Assembly: GCF_006965545.2 (NCBI RefSeq)
Contig: NZ_CP041372.2
Span: 3,038,001-3,102,000, forward strand
DNA: 64,000 bases
Origin: Paenalkalicoccus suaedae
GTDB taxonomy: Bacteria; Bacillota; Bacilli; Bacillales; Salisediminibacteriaceae
Reading direction: 5' to 3'
The notes below the pieces were generated by a model that was not told the DNA's origin, made no database searches, and saw only the letters and a program-made list of their open reading frames with translations. This document shows positions 46,102 to 55,329 of this stretch, piece by piece; position 1 is the first letter of the stretch; the number at the start of each line of letters is the position of its first letter. The position numbers and the translations under genes are program-made.

Positions 46102-46835
46102 AAATTAGCTGCTCCAACAGGAATATTTGCGGCTTTAAGTGCTTCGCGAAGAGACGCGGCAAACGTTTGGACTCGAGGGGAATCACCGTGGAGACAAATC
46201 GTATTTACTTGCACAGATACACTCTCCCCAGTTCTTGCTTGCACATAGCCATCCTGTATGGCTTGGATTGTTCTAGCTACTGCGACGTGCTCATCTTGTA
46301 TGACGGCTTTGGTCTCACTTCTTGGAGTCAACGTTCCATCTGCCTCTAGCATACGATCAGCAAAAAATTCGTTTGCCGTTTTCAGCCCTTCTTTACGAGC
46401 ATGTGTGAGCATGCTACTAGTAGAGAGACCGATTAACGTGGCGCGAGGAGCAACATTCTTCACAGCGTGCACGATTGCCCGGGCATAGTCCTCTCGACGA
46501 ACCGCCATATTATAAAGCGCTCCATGAGGCTTCACATGCTTCATTTCTATTCCTTCAGCTTCACATAACGTTCGCATGGCACCTAGCTGATACATCAGGA
46601 TAGCCACGAGCTGCTCTTCTTCAATTTCTACTTCTCGTCTCCCAAATCCCTCTTTGTCTAGGAAACCTGGGTGTGCACCAACTGCTACACCATGCTTTTT
46701 GGCTTGCTTAATCGTTCGAAGCATCAATTCAGGGCTGCCTGCATGAGCTCCGCACGCAATGTTTGCAGAGGTGATATACGGAAACACATGTTCATCGTTA
46801 AATCCTTCTCCTACATCACAGTTAAGGTCAATCAT
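46098..46835 (-). CDS. pxpA: 5-oxoprolinase subunit A (LamB/YcsF family)
   Basis: This 245-residue protein has the LamB/YcsF signature: IDLNCDVGEGF, SANIACGAHAGSP, VGAHPGFLDKEGFGRRE, KPHGALYN and CLHGDSP. It is the metal-dependent hydrolase-like subunit of the PxpABC 5-oxoprolinase. It overlaps pxpB by 8 bp and pxpC by 4 bp. Confidence 0.93.
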   Translation of the reverse strand: MIDLNCDVGEGFNDEHVFPYITSANIACGAHAGSPELMLRTIKQAKKHGVAVGAHPGFLDKEGFGRREVEIEEEQLVAILMYQLGAMRTLCEAEGIEMKHVKPHGALYNMAVRREDYARAIVHAVKNVAPRATLIGLSTSSMLTHARKEGLKTANEFFADRMLEADGTLTPRSETKAVIQDEHVAVARTIQAIQDGYVQARTGESVSVQVNTICLHGDSPRVQTFAASLREALKAANIPVGAANL

Positions 46836-47505
46836 GACTGTTCACCTCCCGTTCAAATTGTGCTAAAGATATTGATCGAAATTTAATACAGTCAAATGCT
46901 CGCAGTAATACGGGCGGATGCTCGTCCGATTTTAATAAGCTTGTTGGAGTGCGTCCGATAATATTCCAGCCTCCTGGTGAGGTAACTGGATAAATTCCTG
47001 TCTGACCACCAGCTATCCCAACAGACCCCGCTTCAATGAATGATCTCGGTTTACTATGTCTTGGTGTATGGAGCTTTTTATGTAATCCACCTAAATAAGC
47101 AAAGCCCGGCAAAAAGCCGAGCATGTAAACAAAATAAACAGGCTTCGTATGAAGATTAATAAGTTCTTCTACCGTCAGCTTGTTTGTTTCACAAACCGCG
47201 AGTAAGTCTGGAGCTACTGTCTCCTCATAGCACACTGGAATTGTATGCACTCTCGTATGAGGAATGTGCCGCGCATGTTTGTAAGTAGAAAGCGTCATGT
47301 CAATCACTCGCTTTATCTCATCATACGTCTGACTAAACGGATTGTAGTACACAGTGACTGCCGTATAAGTCGGTACGATCTCTTCAAACTCTCGTCGTTG
47401 CTTTAAAAGGTGATAGATATCTTGAATGCGTCTGTTTGTTTGCATTGTGATCGTTTGACCAACCTCTATTCGTATGGCACTATCTCCAAGTGGTTGCATG
47501 CGCAT
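46828..47505 (-). CDS. pxpB: 5-oxoprolinase subunit B / KipI homologue
   Basis: This 225-residue protein shows LGDSAIRIEVG near the start, IPVCYEE, YMLGFLPGFAYLGGL, PRSFIEAGSVGIAGGQTGIYP and GGWNIIGRTP, the allophanate-hydrolase-subunit-1/KipI signature. It is a 5-oxoprolinase subunit; the B. subtilis homologue KipI binds and inhibits the kinase KinA. The gene begins 19 bp after a histidine kinase gene in the same transcript, which makes the kinase link notable. AAGGAGG lies upstream of the start. Confidence 0.92.
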   Translation of the reverse strand: MRMQPLGDSAIRIEVGQTITMQTNRRIQDIYHLLKQRREFEEIVPTYTAVTVYYNPFSQTYDEIKRVIDMTLSTYKHARHIPHTRVHTIPVCYEETVAPDLLAVCETNKLTVEELINLHTKPVYFVYMLGFLPGFAYLGGLHKKLHTPRHSKPRSFIEAGSVGIAGGQTGIYPVTSPGGWNIIGRTPTSLLKSDEHPPVLLRAFDCIKFRSISLAQFEREVNSHD

Positions 47506-47524
47506 GATTTTAAGCTACCTCCTT

Positions 47525-49324
47525 TTAGTCTATCGGAAGCTCAATACGGAAGGTCGTCCCATTAGAAGACGTTTCCTCTAAAAATAGTCTGCCATTATGC
47601 GTGTCTACAATTCGCTGTGCAATCGTTAACCCAAGCCCAGTCCCTCGAGATTTAGATGTAAGGAATGGCGCAAATATGTCCTGAGCGATATGCGTTGGAA
47701 TACCAGGTCCATTATCAATAATATCTACGCAATACGTATTATTCTTACGCGCTGATTTGATATAAATTGTCCCTTTACCATCCATCGCTTCAGCACCATT
47801 ACGAATTAAGTTATGGAATACCTGCTTTAACTGCTCTACATCCATATCTAACTCGACTGGCTCCAAATCAACCTCTATATTAATCTGTGCAAAGTTAGGC
47901 TGTCCCTTAAGTAACGGGATAATATCATTCATCATCGTCTCAAGCTTTACTTTATGAAAACGTGGTGCACTTGGCTTCGCAAGCATGAGCATTTCTTCGA
48001 TAATAAAGTTTATACGCTCAAGCTCTTTAAGAAGGAGGGGAACGTGATATTTATTGAGTTGCTCCTCTTCTAAAGATTGATTCATTAAGGTCAAAAAGCC
48101 GTCGATTACTGCTAGAGGGTTGCGAATTTCATGCGCTGCACCAGCAGCTAGTTCTCCAATTAAAGCCAATTTCTCCGCCTGCTTAACCTTGTTTTCAAGA
48201 TTCTCCGTGTCAGTGATATCGACAAAGTAAAATACTTTTCCAACGTCCTTCGTTCCTTCAACGTGAAGCGGAGATTGAGACGTCAAGAAAATCTGCTCTG
48301 TTTCTTTCATTTTTATCGGGATTTTTATGTTATGGAACGTCCCTTCTGATTCAAATACATTCCAAAAACGACGTTCATAGCTCGAACGATGTTGATTAGG
48401 ATGATCCTCTTGAAACACCTCTCCTAAATACCGTCTTGCAGTCTCGTTCATGAACACTTCTTTTCGCTCTTTATCAGCTGTTACTATGCCAATAGGCAAC
48501 GCGTTTAATACGTTCTCACGGTACTCTTTTTCCTCCGTAATGGTCGTAAAGGATGCTTCTAAACTCTCTGACATTTGATTAATAGAAGCCGTGAGCGACT
48601 GTAGCTCAGGCTGATTAATGCCTTCATTCATTTGCAGTCCATAGTCACCTTGAGAGATATCATATAGCTTTTCCTGCATATTCTCGAGAGGTCTTGTTAG
48701 TTTAGCACTCAGCCAGTAGGAAAGCCAAATGGAGCCACCAAGACCAAGAATCGTGATCGCAATTAGCCATACGAGCATACCATCGATTGCTGAGCTAAAG
48801 GTATTTTGCTCTGCTTCCAAAGATGCTATCACCTGCTCTCTTTTCGATTGAATAAGCTCGGTTATTTGCTCATTTTGGGGATAATACGTGGTTAAGATAT
48901 TCTCTCTTGCAGCAGCAATGTTCCCAATGTCCAAAAGTGCCTGGACATCATTAATAATCCGAAAGTCCATTAAGCGAATTTGAGTACTTAAGGACTGAAG
49001 CTGATCTGGAAGGGTCCCGTTTATCTCTCTTATCAAATCAAACGAATCTTGCCTGATCTGTTCGTAGCGATTCGTAAAATCACAGCAAAAATCATTATCA
49101 AAGCCAAATTCAACGAATTGACGCTTACGGTGCATATCCGCTTCCCAGTGAGAAAGCCAAATAAGCTCCGGAACTTCTTCTAATACAAGTGTTTCATTAG
49201 CTGACTGTACGTTAGAAATCGTGTGTAAGAAAAAAAACGACAGCGATGTAAACAGGGCTGTCATGGATAGTAAAAACAAAAGTAGCTTTGAGCGAAGACT
49301 TAAACGCGGTACAAATGATTTCAT
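47525..49324 (-). CDS. Membrane histidine kinase with HAMP and PAS, orphan
   Basis: This 599-residue protein has membrane helices at about 12-34 and 183-205 flanking a mostly helical extracellular sensor, a HAMP domain (about 206-260), a PAS domain (about 270-370), a HisKA domain with AAHEIRNP (His about 398) and an HATPase domain (NLIRNGAEAM about 506, DNGPGIP about 538, GTGLGLTIA). No response regulator is next to it. The HEIRNPL box and architecture resemble sporulation-type kinases that feed Spo0F (inference). Its start overlaps the stop of the BMP-like gene (TAATG). Confidence 0.9.
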   Translation of the reverse strand: MKSFVPRLSLRSKLLLFLLSMTALFTSLSFFFLHTISNVQSANETLVLEEVPELIWLSHWEADMHRKRQFVEFGFDNDFCCDFTNRYEQIRQDSFDLIREINGTLPDQLQSLSTQIRLMDFRIINDVQALLDIGNIAAARENILTTYYPQNEQITELIQSKREQVIASLEAEQNTFSSAIDGMLVWLIAITILGLGGSIWLSYWLSAKLTRPLENMQEKLYDISQGDYGLQMNEGINQPELQSLTASINQMSESLEASFTTITEEKEYRENVLNALPIGIVTADKERKEVFMNETARRYLGEVFQEDHPNQHRSSYERRFWNVFESEGTFHNIKIPIKMKETEQIFLTSQSPLHVEGTKDVGKVFYFVDITDTENLENKVKQAEKLALIGELAAGAAHEIRNPLAVIDGFLTLMNQSLEEEQLNKYHVPLLLKELERINFIIEEMLMLAKPSAPRFHKVKLETMMNDIIPLLKGQPNFAQINIEVDLEPVELDMDVEQLKQVFHNLIRNGAEAMDGKGTIYIKSARKNNTYCVDIIDNGPGIPTHIAQDIFAPFLTSKSRGTGLGLTIAQRIVDTHNGRLFLEETSSNGTTFRIELPID

Positions 49325-50325
49325 TAGTTTCCTCCGGATATTACGTGAATCATCGGGTCTTTTTCCATCTCTTCTGTTATAAACAATACTTCCTCTTCTG
49401 TAAACATTGGACCGAGCGGCGCAAGGCTATATACAAGATCTTCTTCTGTAAGGAGATGTTGTTTTGACTCCATGCCTCCAGTCATATAATCCTGCATGAT
49501 TTTTTCGTACACCTCAGGAATATGAATAAGTAAGCTTGTAAGAACGGTCTCCTCTTGTAAAAACGACTGATCTTCAATAAAGCCAACAATATAAATGCCT
49601 TGCTCAGCTGCTTCTTCAATTACAAAGCGGTTAAATAGGTTGCCTCGCGTATAAATCACATCAGCACCGTCTTGAACAAGTTTGTTAAACTGCCTAAGAG
49701 CTGCCTGACTATCATCACGAGATGGGACTGTTTCGTGGATGATCTCGGCACGAGAATCATACTGACGTACAAAATTCGTCATCGTATCCTCTCCCTCCCA
49801 ATCCCCAACCATAGAGAGCACTCCTATTATATTCGACTCGGATTTCTGAAGCCCTGCAAGACCTATGTATTTTTCCAGATTAGTGACATCAAACGTATAT
49901 GAAGCTTGATTAGGGTGAGTTGGTTCGCCATGAATCGTGACAAATGTTGTCTTAGGGTAATCCAATGCATGGGCAGCAAAGATATCAGAGAATTCCCTAC
50001 CATGGCCAATAACAACGTTTACTTCGGCATTACCCGCTCTTCTGATTTGCATCTCAATTTGCCCAGGTGTCGTTAAATGACTATGCAATTCCGTTGCGAC
50101 ATCAAACTTCTCCTCTATAAGTAGCTGGCTCCTATACGCCTCGCTACCCCAACTAGAGTCAGCTATGCTATCGGTCGTTAAAATGTGCACGTTAACAAGC
50201 TCCTCATTCGAGGAGTTAGATCCTGTGAAGAGTTGATTAGATAATAGTAATAATGATGAGATCGTCAAGATGGCTAGGATTGTGCCTCCTAGTAAAATAT
50301 AATTTGATTGTCTAGATGAATCCAC
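49324..50325 (-). CDS. Membrane-anchored BMP/Med-family ligand-binding protein
   Basis: This 333-residue protein has one N-terminal membrane helix (about 10-30) and no lipobox Cys, then a periplasmic-binding-like BMP domain (IADSSWGSEAYRSQ, VVIGHGREFSDIF, GVLSMVGDWEGEDT, DGADVIYTRGN). The family includes nucleoside-binding lipoproteins and the B. subtilis regulator Med. It is the first gene of a five-gene transcript and is coupled to the kinase gene. It may supply a ligand signal to the kinase outside the membrane (inference). Confidence 0.8.
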   Translation of the reverse strand: MDSSRQSNYILLGGTILAILTISSLLLLSNQLFTGSNSSNEELVNVHILTTDSIADSSWGSEAYRSQLLIEEKFDVATELHSHLTTPGQIEMQIRRAGNAEVNVVIGHGREFSDIFAAHALDYPKTTFVTIHGEPTHPNQASYTFDVTNLEKYIGLAGLQKSESNIIGVLSMVGDWEGEDTMTNFVRQYDSRAEIIHETVPSRDDSQAALRQFNKLVQDGADVIYTRGNLFNRFVIEEAAEQGIYIVGFIEDQSFLQEETVLTSLLIHIPEVYEKIMQDYMTGGMESKQHLLTEEDLVYSLAPLGPMFTEEEVLFITEEMEKDPMIHVISGGN

Positions 50326-50579
50326 CTGGCGTTCCCCCCATTTATAGAAAATATGGTAGTTTTCTTTTTATTTTACTATCATATCAAACAATCCTCGACA
50401 CGGTCTAACAATCATCAACAATTTTTTGCCGTTCTTGTGAGTTTTTTAGCTTTTTTATAGTATAAGTTGCGTTGATTTATTAATGTCAGGTGAATGACAT
50501 GCCGATTATTGTCTCGTAGAGAGAGGTGCACTAGGTTTGGTAACAGTTCTGTTTAGAGATAATGGTGTCTGTTGCGTGA
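50326..50579. other. Upstream region of the BMP-kinase-pxp operon
   Basis: AT-rich, no gene. The operon promoter should lie here but no clear -35/-10 pair can be fixed. The last part contains AATGG and GTTGCGTGAAG words also found near 1830-1895. Confidence 0.4.
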
Positions 50580-50795
50580 AGTTATGTGCTTCCTGTAAGG
50601 TTTATGTTCCTAAATGAGGAGTTATGTGCCGCATTCTGAAGTTATGGACCTCCTGTAAAGTTATGTTCTTTACTTCTGAGTTATGGACCTCCTGTAAAGT
50701 TATGTTCTTTACTTCTGAGTTATGTTCCGCATTTCAAAATTATGTGCCCCATTTAAGTTTTATGTTCCCCATTCCCGAGTTATGGACTCCCTCCA
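50580..50795. repeat. Phased array i: TTATGTTC/TTATGGAC word, about 20-bp pitch
   Basis: TTATG starts at 50582, 50602, 50622, 50642, 50661, 50681, 50700, 50720, 50740, 50760 and 50780: eight steps of 20 and two of 19. A 39-bp unit (TTATGGACCTCCTGTAAAG plus TTATGTTCTTTACTTCTGAG) is directly duplicated. The words are the same as in array a, 48 kb away. Confidence 0.9.
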
Positions 50796-50845
50796 GAGTG
50801 ACAAACAACTCTCCTAAGTTGCCACATCCGTTCCCACAATAAATA

Positions 50846-50870
50846 GGAAAGCCCGCACCTCGATGCGAGC
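50846..50870 (-). terminator. Terminator of ppc
   Basis: On the minus strand GCTCGCA pairs with TGCGGGC, followed by TTTCC, 10 nt after the stop. Moderate T-run. Confidence 0.7.
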
Positions 50871-50882
50871 TCTCCCTCTAAA

Positions 50883-53639
50883 TCAACCTGTATTTAATAA
50901 CCCTGCTGCAACGCCGCTGATTGTTAGAAGGACATCTGTAAGAATTTCTTCTGAATGGTCTTCTTCAGCTGTTTCGCGTAGCTTTTTAATTAAATCAACC
51001 TGTAAGAAGTTCATTGGATCTACGTATGGGTTACGAAGATGAACAGAGCCTTGAATGTTAGGTACATGATCAAGAAGCTCCTGCTGTTTTGCAATCTTTA
51101 AGATCATCTCACGTGTTGTATCAAACTCATTCGTAATTTCACCAAAAATGCGTGACCCGATTTTCTCATCTTCCACAAGCTCTACGTAATGACGAGCCGT
51201 TTTTAGATCGGCCTTCATGAGGGCCATTTGAAGATTGTTAATCGTCGATTCAAAGAACGGCCATTTTTCGTACATTTCTTGAAGCAGTTCTACTTCCTTT
51301 TCACCCTTATTCGCGAAGGCAGCAAGTCCAGCACCAGCCGCGTACCAAGCTGGGAGCATTTGACGACACTGCGTCCATGCAAATACCCATGGGATCGCGC
51401 GCAGATTCTCAAACTTATCGCTATTTTTGCGTGCCATCGGACGGGATCCGATGTTAAGCTCACGAAGCTCGTTTAGCGGTGTTGTTTGGCGGAAGTAAGT
51501 AAGGAAGTCTTTGTCGCCAAACACAAGACTCTGATATTTCTTCAGTGCGTGCTCGGAAATCTCCTCCATTGCCTCTTCCCACTCTGGCTTTAGATCTGTT
51601 TGCTGGGAGCTGTGCAATTTAGACGTTGCTTGTACAAGCGCAGACGCTGCCTGCTCTAAGTTACGGAAAGCAATGTCTCCGAGTAAATAACGAGAGGATA
51701 GTACCTCACCCTGCTCGGTAATCTTTACCCCGTCGCGCAGCGTTTCCACCGGTTGAGATACAATCGAACGGTTTAGCGGACCGCCTCCTCGTCCGAGTGA
51801 GCCACCGCGACCGTGGAAGAATTTGAGCCCGATATCGTAATCTCGCGCAATATCGTGGATCTCCTGCTGCGCTTTGAATAGCTTCCAGTTAGCGGTTAAT
51901 GTACCGCCATCCTTACTTCCATCGGAATAACCTAGCATAATTTCCTGATGATCTCCGCGAACCGTAATATGGTTGCGGTACACCTCCATATCAAACAGCG
52001 TCTTCATGATTTCAGGACCAGCAATAAGGTCATCGATTGTCTCTAAAAGTGGTGCAACATGCAGGTTACTCTCTACCGTTCCATCAACGTGAACGCGATA
52101 AATGCCCGCTTCTTTTGCTAGTACGAGCACCTCTAGTAGGTCACTAGATGACTGCGTCATACTCACTAAATATACTTCAATCGAACGCTTGCCGAATTCA
52201 CGGTGCGCCTGTTCGATTAGCTTAAATACGTCGAAGATTTCCGTCGTCTCATCGGAGTACTTTTCGTTCATTAACATAAGTGGACGAGGATCCTTTAATA
52301 CTTTTTCAAGTACCTTCTGCTTTTTCTTCTCTGAAAGCGAGGCATAGTCATCCTCAATTTGCACGACTTTTAAAAGCTCGGCAATCGCTGTTTCGTGCTC
52401 CCCACTGTGGTTACGCACGTCTAACGTCGCTAGGTGGAATCCGAATAGTTCTACTTGACGAATCAGCTTATTCAGCTTCTTTAAATTCGTACCCGGTAGC
52501 TGATGCTTGTACGCATTTTCTTTAATTAATAAGAGATCTTGTAGGAGCTCCTCCGAGTGGTCGTAGGCACTCTTGCTGCCCTTCCCGACTTGGCGCAGAC
52601 GCTTTAAGATGACCGCAAACTTACGGCGATATACCTCATGCTCCAACGGCCACATATCTTTTTTGGTTAGAAAATGCTTTTCTTCTTCCTCTACGTTTTG
52701 AATGAAATCAGCATCAATTTCCACACGACTTGTTGAATGACTAAAACGCTTCATCAGTTCAACGAGGGCTTCGTCATACTTTTTAATAGCAAGCTCACGC
52801 TGTAGCTTTAACGTTTGCCACGTCACATCTGGTGTGACGAACGGATTCCCATCACGGTCTCCGCCAATCCATGATCCAAAGTGTAAAAAGTTCGGTACCT
52901 TCCACTCTTTAGAGGGGAAGTACTCGTTTAATTGATCTTCTAGCTCCTGGTGCACAGCTGGAAGTACGTCAAACAACGTTTGATCAAAGTAATAAAGCCC
53001 GTTCTTTACCTCGTCAATTACTGTAGGCTTACGGTGGCGAAGCTCATCTGTTTGCCAAAGCGCTGTTACTTCATTCTCAAGTGACTCCTCAAGATTGCGG
53101 CGCTTTTTGTGCGGCTGATACGGATTATCGAGTTTTTGTAAAATAGTCGAAATACGCTTTTGAATCTCAAGCACGGTACGCTTTGTAGCCTCCGTTGGGT
53201 GAGCCGTCATAATAAGCTCAATGGAGAGGTCATCTAAGATCTGTTGGATGACCTCCTCCGAATGGTTATCATCTTTTAATGTATGAATGGCACTCTCGAT
53301 CGAATTCGACTGCACAAGCTCGTCCTTATGGAGACGATACTCCTTCGAGCGTCTGATTCGATGATTTTGTTCAGCAATATTAACTAAGTGGAAATAGATA
53401 GAGAATGCTCGAATGACGTTTTGACGAAGCGGTGATTCAAGCTTCGTGATTTCTCCCATCAACTCGTCATATGTAGCCTCGTCAAACTCTTCACGTAGGC
53501 CCTTTGATTTCTCACGGATGTCCTCTACTAATTGGAATAATTCCTCGCCACCATGCTTTTTCAGCACTTCACCGAGAATGTTCCCAAGCTTCTTGACATC
53601 ATTACGAAGCTGGACGTTTGGATCAGTTGTTTGTACCAT
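50883..53639 (-). CDS. ppc: Phosphoenolpyruvate carboxylase
   Basis: This 918-residue protein has the full PEP carboxylase pattern: TAHPTEA (catalytic His), GGDRDGNPFV, GYSDGSKDGG, FHGRGGSLGRGGGP and the C-terminal LRNPYVDP and TISGVAAGLLNTG. It makes oxaloacetate from PEP and bicarbonate to refill the citric acid cycle. Length is normal for bacterial enzymes. It is a single gene with AGGAGG upstream and its own terminator. Most bacilli use pyruvate carboxylase, so its presence is worth noting but not unique. Confidence 0.97.
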   Translation of the reverse strand: MVQTTDPNVQLRNDVKKLGNILGEVLKKHGGEELFQLVEDIREKSKGLREEFDEATYDELMGEITKLESPLRQNVIRAFSIYFHLVNIAEQNHRIRRSKEYRLHKDELVQSNSIESAIHTLKDDNHSEEVIQQILDDLSIELIMTAHPTEATKRTVLEIQKRISTILQKLDNPYQPHKKRRNLEESLENEVTALWQTDELRHRKPTVIDEVKNGLYYFDQTLFDVLPAVHQELEDQLNEYFPSKEWKVPNFLHFGSWIGGDRDGNPFVTPDVTWQTLKLQRELAIKKYDEALVELMKRFSHSTSRVEIDADFIQNVEEEEKHFLTKKDMWPLEHEVYRRKFAVILKRLRQVGKGSKSAYDHSEELLQDLLLIKENAYKHQLPGTNLKKLNKLIRQVELFGFHLATLDVRNHSGEHETAIAELLKVVQIEDDYASLSEKKKQKVLEKVLKDPRPLMLMNEKYSDETTEIFDVFKLIEQAHREFGKRSIEVYLVSMTQSSSDLLEVLVLAKEAGIYRVHVDGTVESNLHVAPLLETIDDLIAGPEIMKTLFDMEVYRNHITVRGDHQEIMLGYSDGSKDGGTLTANWKLFKAQQEIHDIARDYDIGLKFFHGRGGSLGRGGGPLNRSIVSQPVETLRDGVKITEQGEVLSSRYLLGDIAFRNLEQAASALVQATSKLHSSQQTDLKPEWEEAMEEISEHALKKYQSLVFGDKDFLTYFRQTTPLNELRELNIGSRPMARKNSDKFENLRAIPWVFAWTQCRQMLPAWYAAGAGLAAFANKGEKEVELLQEMYEKWPFFESTINNLQMALMKADLKTARHYVELVEDEKIGSRIFGEITNEFDTTREMILKIAKQQELLDHVPNIQGSVHLRNPYVDPMNFLQVDLIKKLRETAEEDHSEEILTDVLLTISGVAAGLLNTG

Positions 53640-53719
53640 GCGTGTAACCTCCTAATGAAATCTGTGTATGGCTAACCTTACCCTACTTGCTTGTGATAGA
53701 AAAGTCGAGAGAAATGCGC

Positions 53720-53763
53720 AAGTGGGACAATTTATGTCCGCGAAGACGTAAACTGTCCCACTT
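53720..53763. repeat. Long inverted repeat between the M20 amidase gene and ppc
   Basis: AAGTGGGACA..TTTA.GTC and its partner GAC.TAAA..TGTCCCACTT form about 19 pairs with two mismatched positions and a short loop. There is no T-run. It is about 80 nt before ppc, so it may be a 5' leader structure, an operator or the 3' end of the amidase transcript. Confidence 0.6.
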
Positions 53764-53913
53764 CAGCCATACGACTATCATTCTCTCAGATAAGTTATAT
53801 CGTAACAAAACCTAACGAAGTAATCAATTTTTTCTTACTATTTCGTCAGTTTCTACGTATTAGGTTAAATGCTCCTAGATTACTGTGTTTGAGCGCTTGA
53901 GAGCAACGTATGA

Positions 53914-55218
53914 TCAGGTTTCCTTCGACGCAAACGATTCTACGACATGTTTTAATACATGCACAGAGGAGACACAGTCCGTAAGCGTGGTCCATTCCTT
54001 CGGATTGTGGCTAACCCCGTCTTTACTTTGTACGAAAATCATCGCCATTGGCATATACTTTCCTATAATCATCGCATCATGACCTGCCCCACTTGGAATG
54101 TACATAGGTTCCACGCCAAGCTCACTAGTGATAGCAGCTCCGACAGTCTGCTGCAAATCATCCGCTACTTTCAGTGGAGCAATCGACGTGCTTTCAAAGC
54201 TTGATACTTCGATTCCGTATGTGGCTGCTGTCTCCTCTAGAAGCTCTTCGATTGCTTGCTTTAGTGCCACTTTATTTTCTACCGTAATATCGCGCATGTC
54301 GACTGTGCAGGTGACGCTGCCAGGAATGACGTTCGATCCGTTCGGATGCACCTCGAGACGACCGACCGTTGCCACCGCCGAGTCACTGATCTGACCAGGA
54401 ATATTGGGGAGCTTGGAGACAAACGCCCCTGCTGCTACGAGCGGATCTCGGCGATCATTCATCGGCGTATTGCCTGCGTGACCTGCCTCGCCAGTAAAGG
54501 TAATTTGTAGCCATGTCGGACCAGCAATCCCCGTCACCACGCCAACCGACAGACCAGCCTTCTCTAGCCGCTTCCCCTGCTCAATATGAATCTCCACGTA
54601 CGCATCATAAAGAGACAAATCATTATTGATGCTTGTTGCATTAGTTAACGAGAGACCTTGCGCTCGGAGGACATCGTCAAAACTCGTACCAGTGGAATCA
54701 CGTCTATCAACCTCTTCGGAGAATTCGAGTTCTCTCGTAAATGCCTTGCTTCCCGTCATGCCACCTTGGAATCTAGCCCCTTCTTCATCTGAGAAAATCA
54801 CGACTTCATACGACTTTGCAGGCGTGTTGCCAGACGCACGAATAGCCTCGGCGACTTCTAAAGCCGCTAACACTCCAAGTGGTCCGTCAAAATGACCACC
54901 GTTTGGTACCGAATCCACGTGCGATCCCGAAAGAATGGTTTTGGGGGACGCCCCTTCTAGCCTACCGATCACATTCCCCGCGCCATCTGTACGCACGTCG
55001 AGCCCGGCCTCTTTCATCCAAGTTGCTACAAGCTCTTTCGCCGCCTTCTCTTCTGGTGAAAATGCGAGTCGATTCGAGCCGTTATCCTGTGTAAGTCCTA
55101 TTTTAGCTAGCTCCTGTAAACGTCGCGCTAGTCTTTCGCCTGACACTCCGTTCCGATCTAATGAGTAATCATAGTCAGTTAGTAGCTTTTCGTAAAATTC
55201 ATTTATGTACGTTGTCAT
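53914..55218 (-). CDS. M20-family Zn amidase (N-carbamoyl-amino-acid hydrolase / allantoate amidohydrolase type)
   Basis: This 434-residue protein has SGSHVDSVPNGGHFDG (metal ligands His and Asp), DEEGARF (metal Glu), YVEIHIEQGKRLE and GAGHDAM near the C-terminus, the hydantoinase/carbamoylase family pattern. It would cleave a C-N bond in an N-carbamoyl amino acid or allantoate, releasing ammonia. No purine or hydantoin genes are adjacent, so the substrate stays open. Single gene. Confidence 0.9.
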   Translation of the reverse strand: MTTYINEFYEKLLTDYDYSLDRNGVSGERLARRLQELAKIGLTQDNGSNRLAFSPEEKAAKELVATWMKEAGLDVRTDGAGNVIGRLEGASPKTILSGSHVDSVPNGGHFDGPLGVLAALEVAEAIRASGNTPAKSYEVVIFSDEEGARFQGGMTGSKAFTRELEFSEEVDRRDSTGTSFDDVLRAQGLSLTNATSINNDLSLYDAYVEIHIEQGKRLEKAGLSVGVVTGIAGPTWLQITFTGEAGHAGNTPMNDRRDPLVAAGAFVSKLPNIPGQISDSAVATVGRLEVHPNGSNVIPGSVTCTVDMRDITVENKVALKQAIEELLEETAATYGIEVSSFESTSIAPLKVADDLQQTVGAAITSELGVEPMYIPSGAGHDAMIIGKYMPMAMIFVQSKDGVSHNPKEWTTLTDCVSSVHVLKHVVESFASKET

Positions 55219-55329
55219 GATGGTATGGTGCCTCCTTCGCGAGCTAGTAATAGTTCTTTATTGTAGCTTGTTTTGGTAGATCGGACAAATTGGGGGGCGG
55301 TTTTTTCGGTGGAGTCGCGTGTATGGGTG

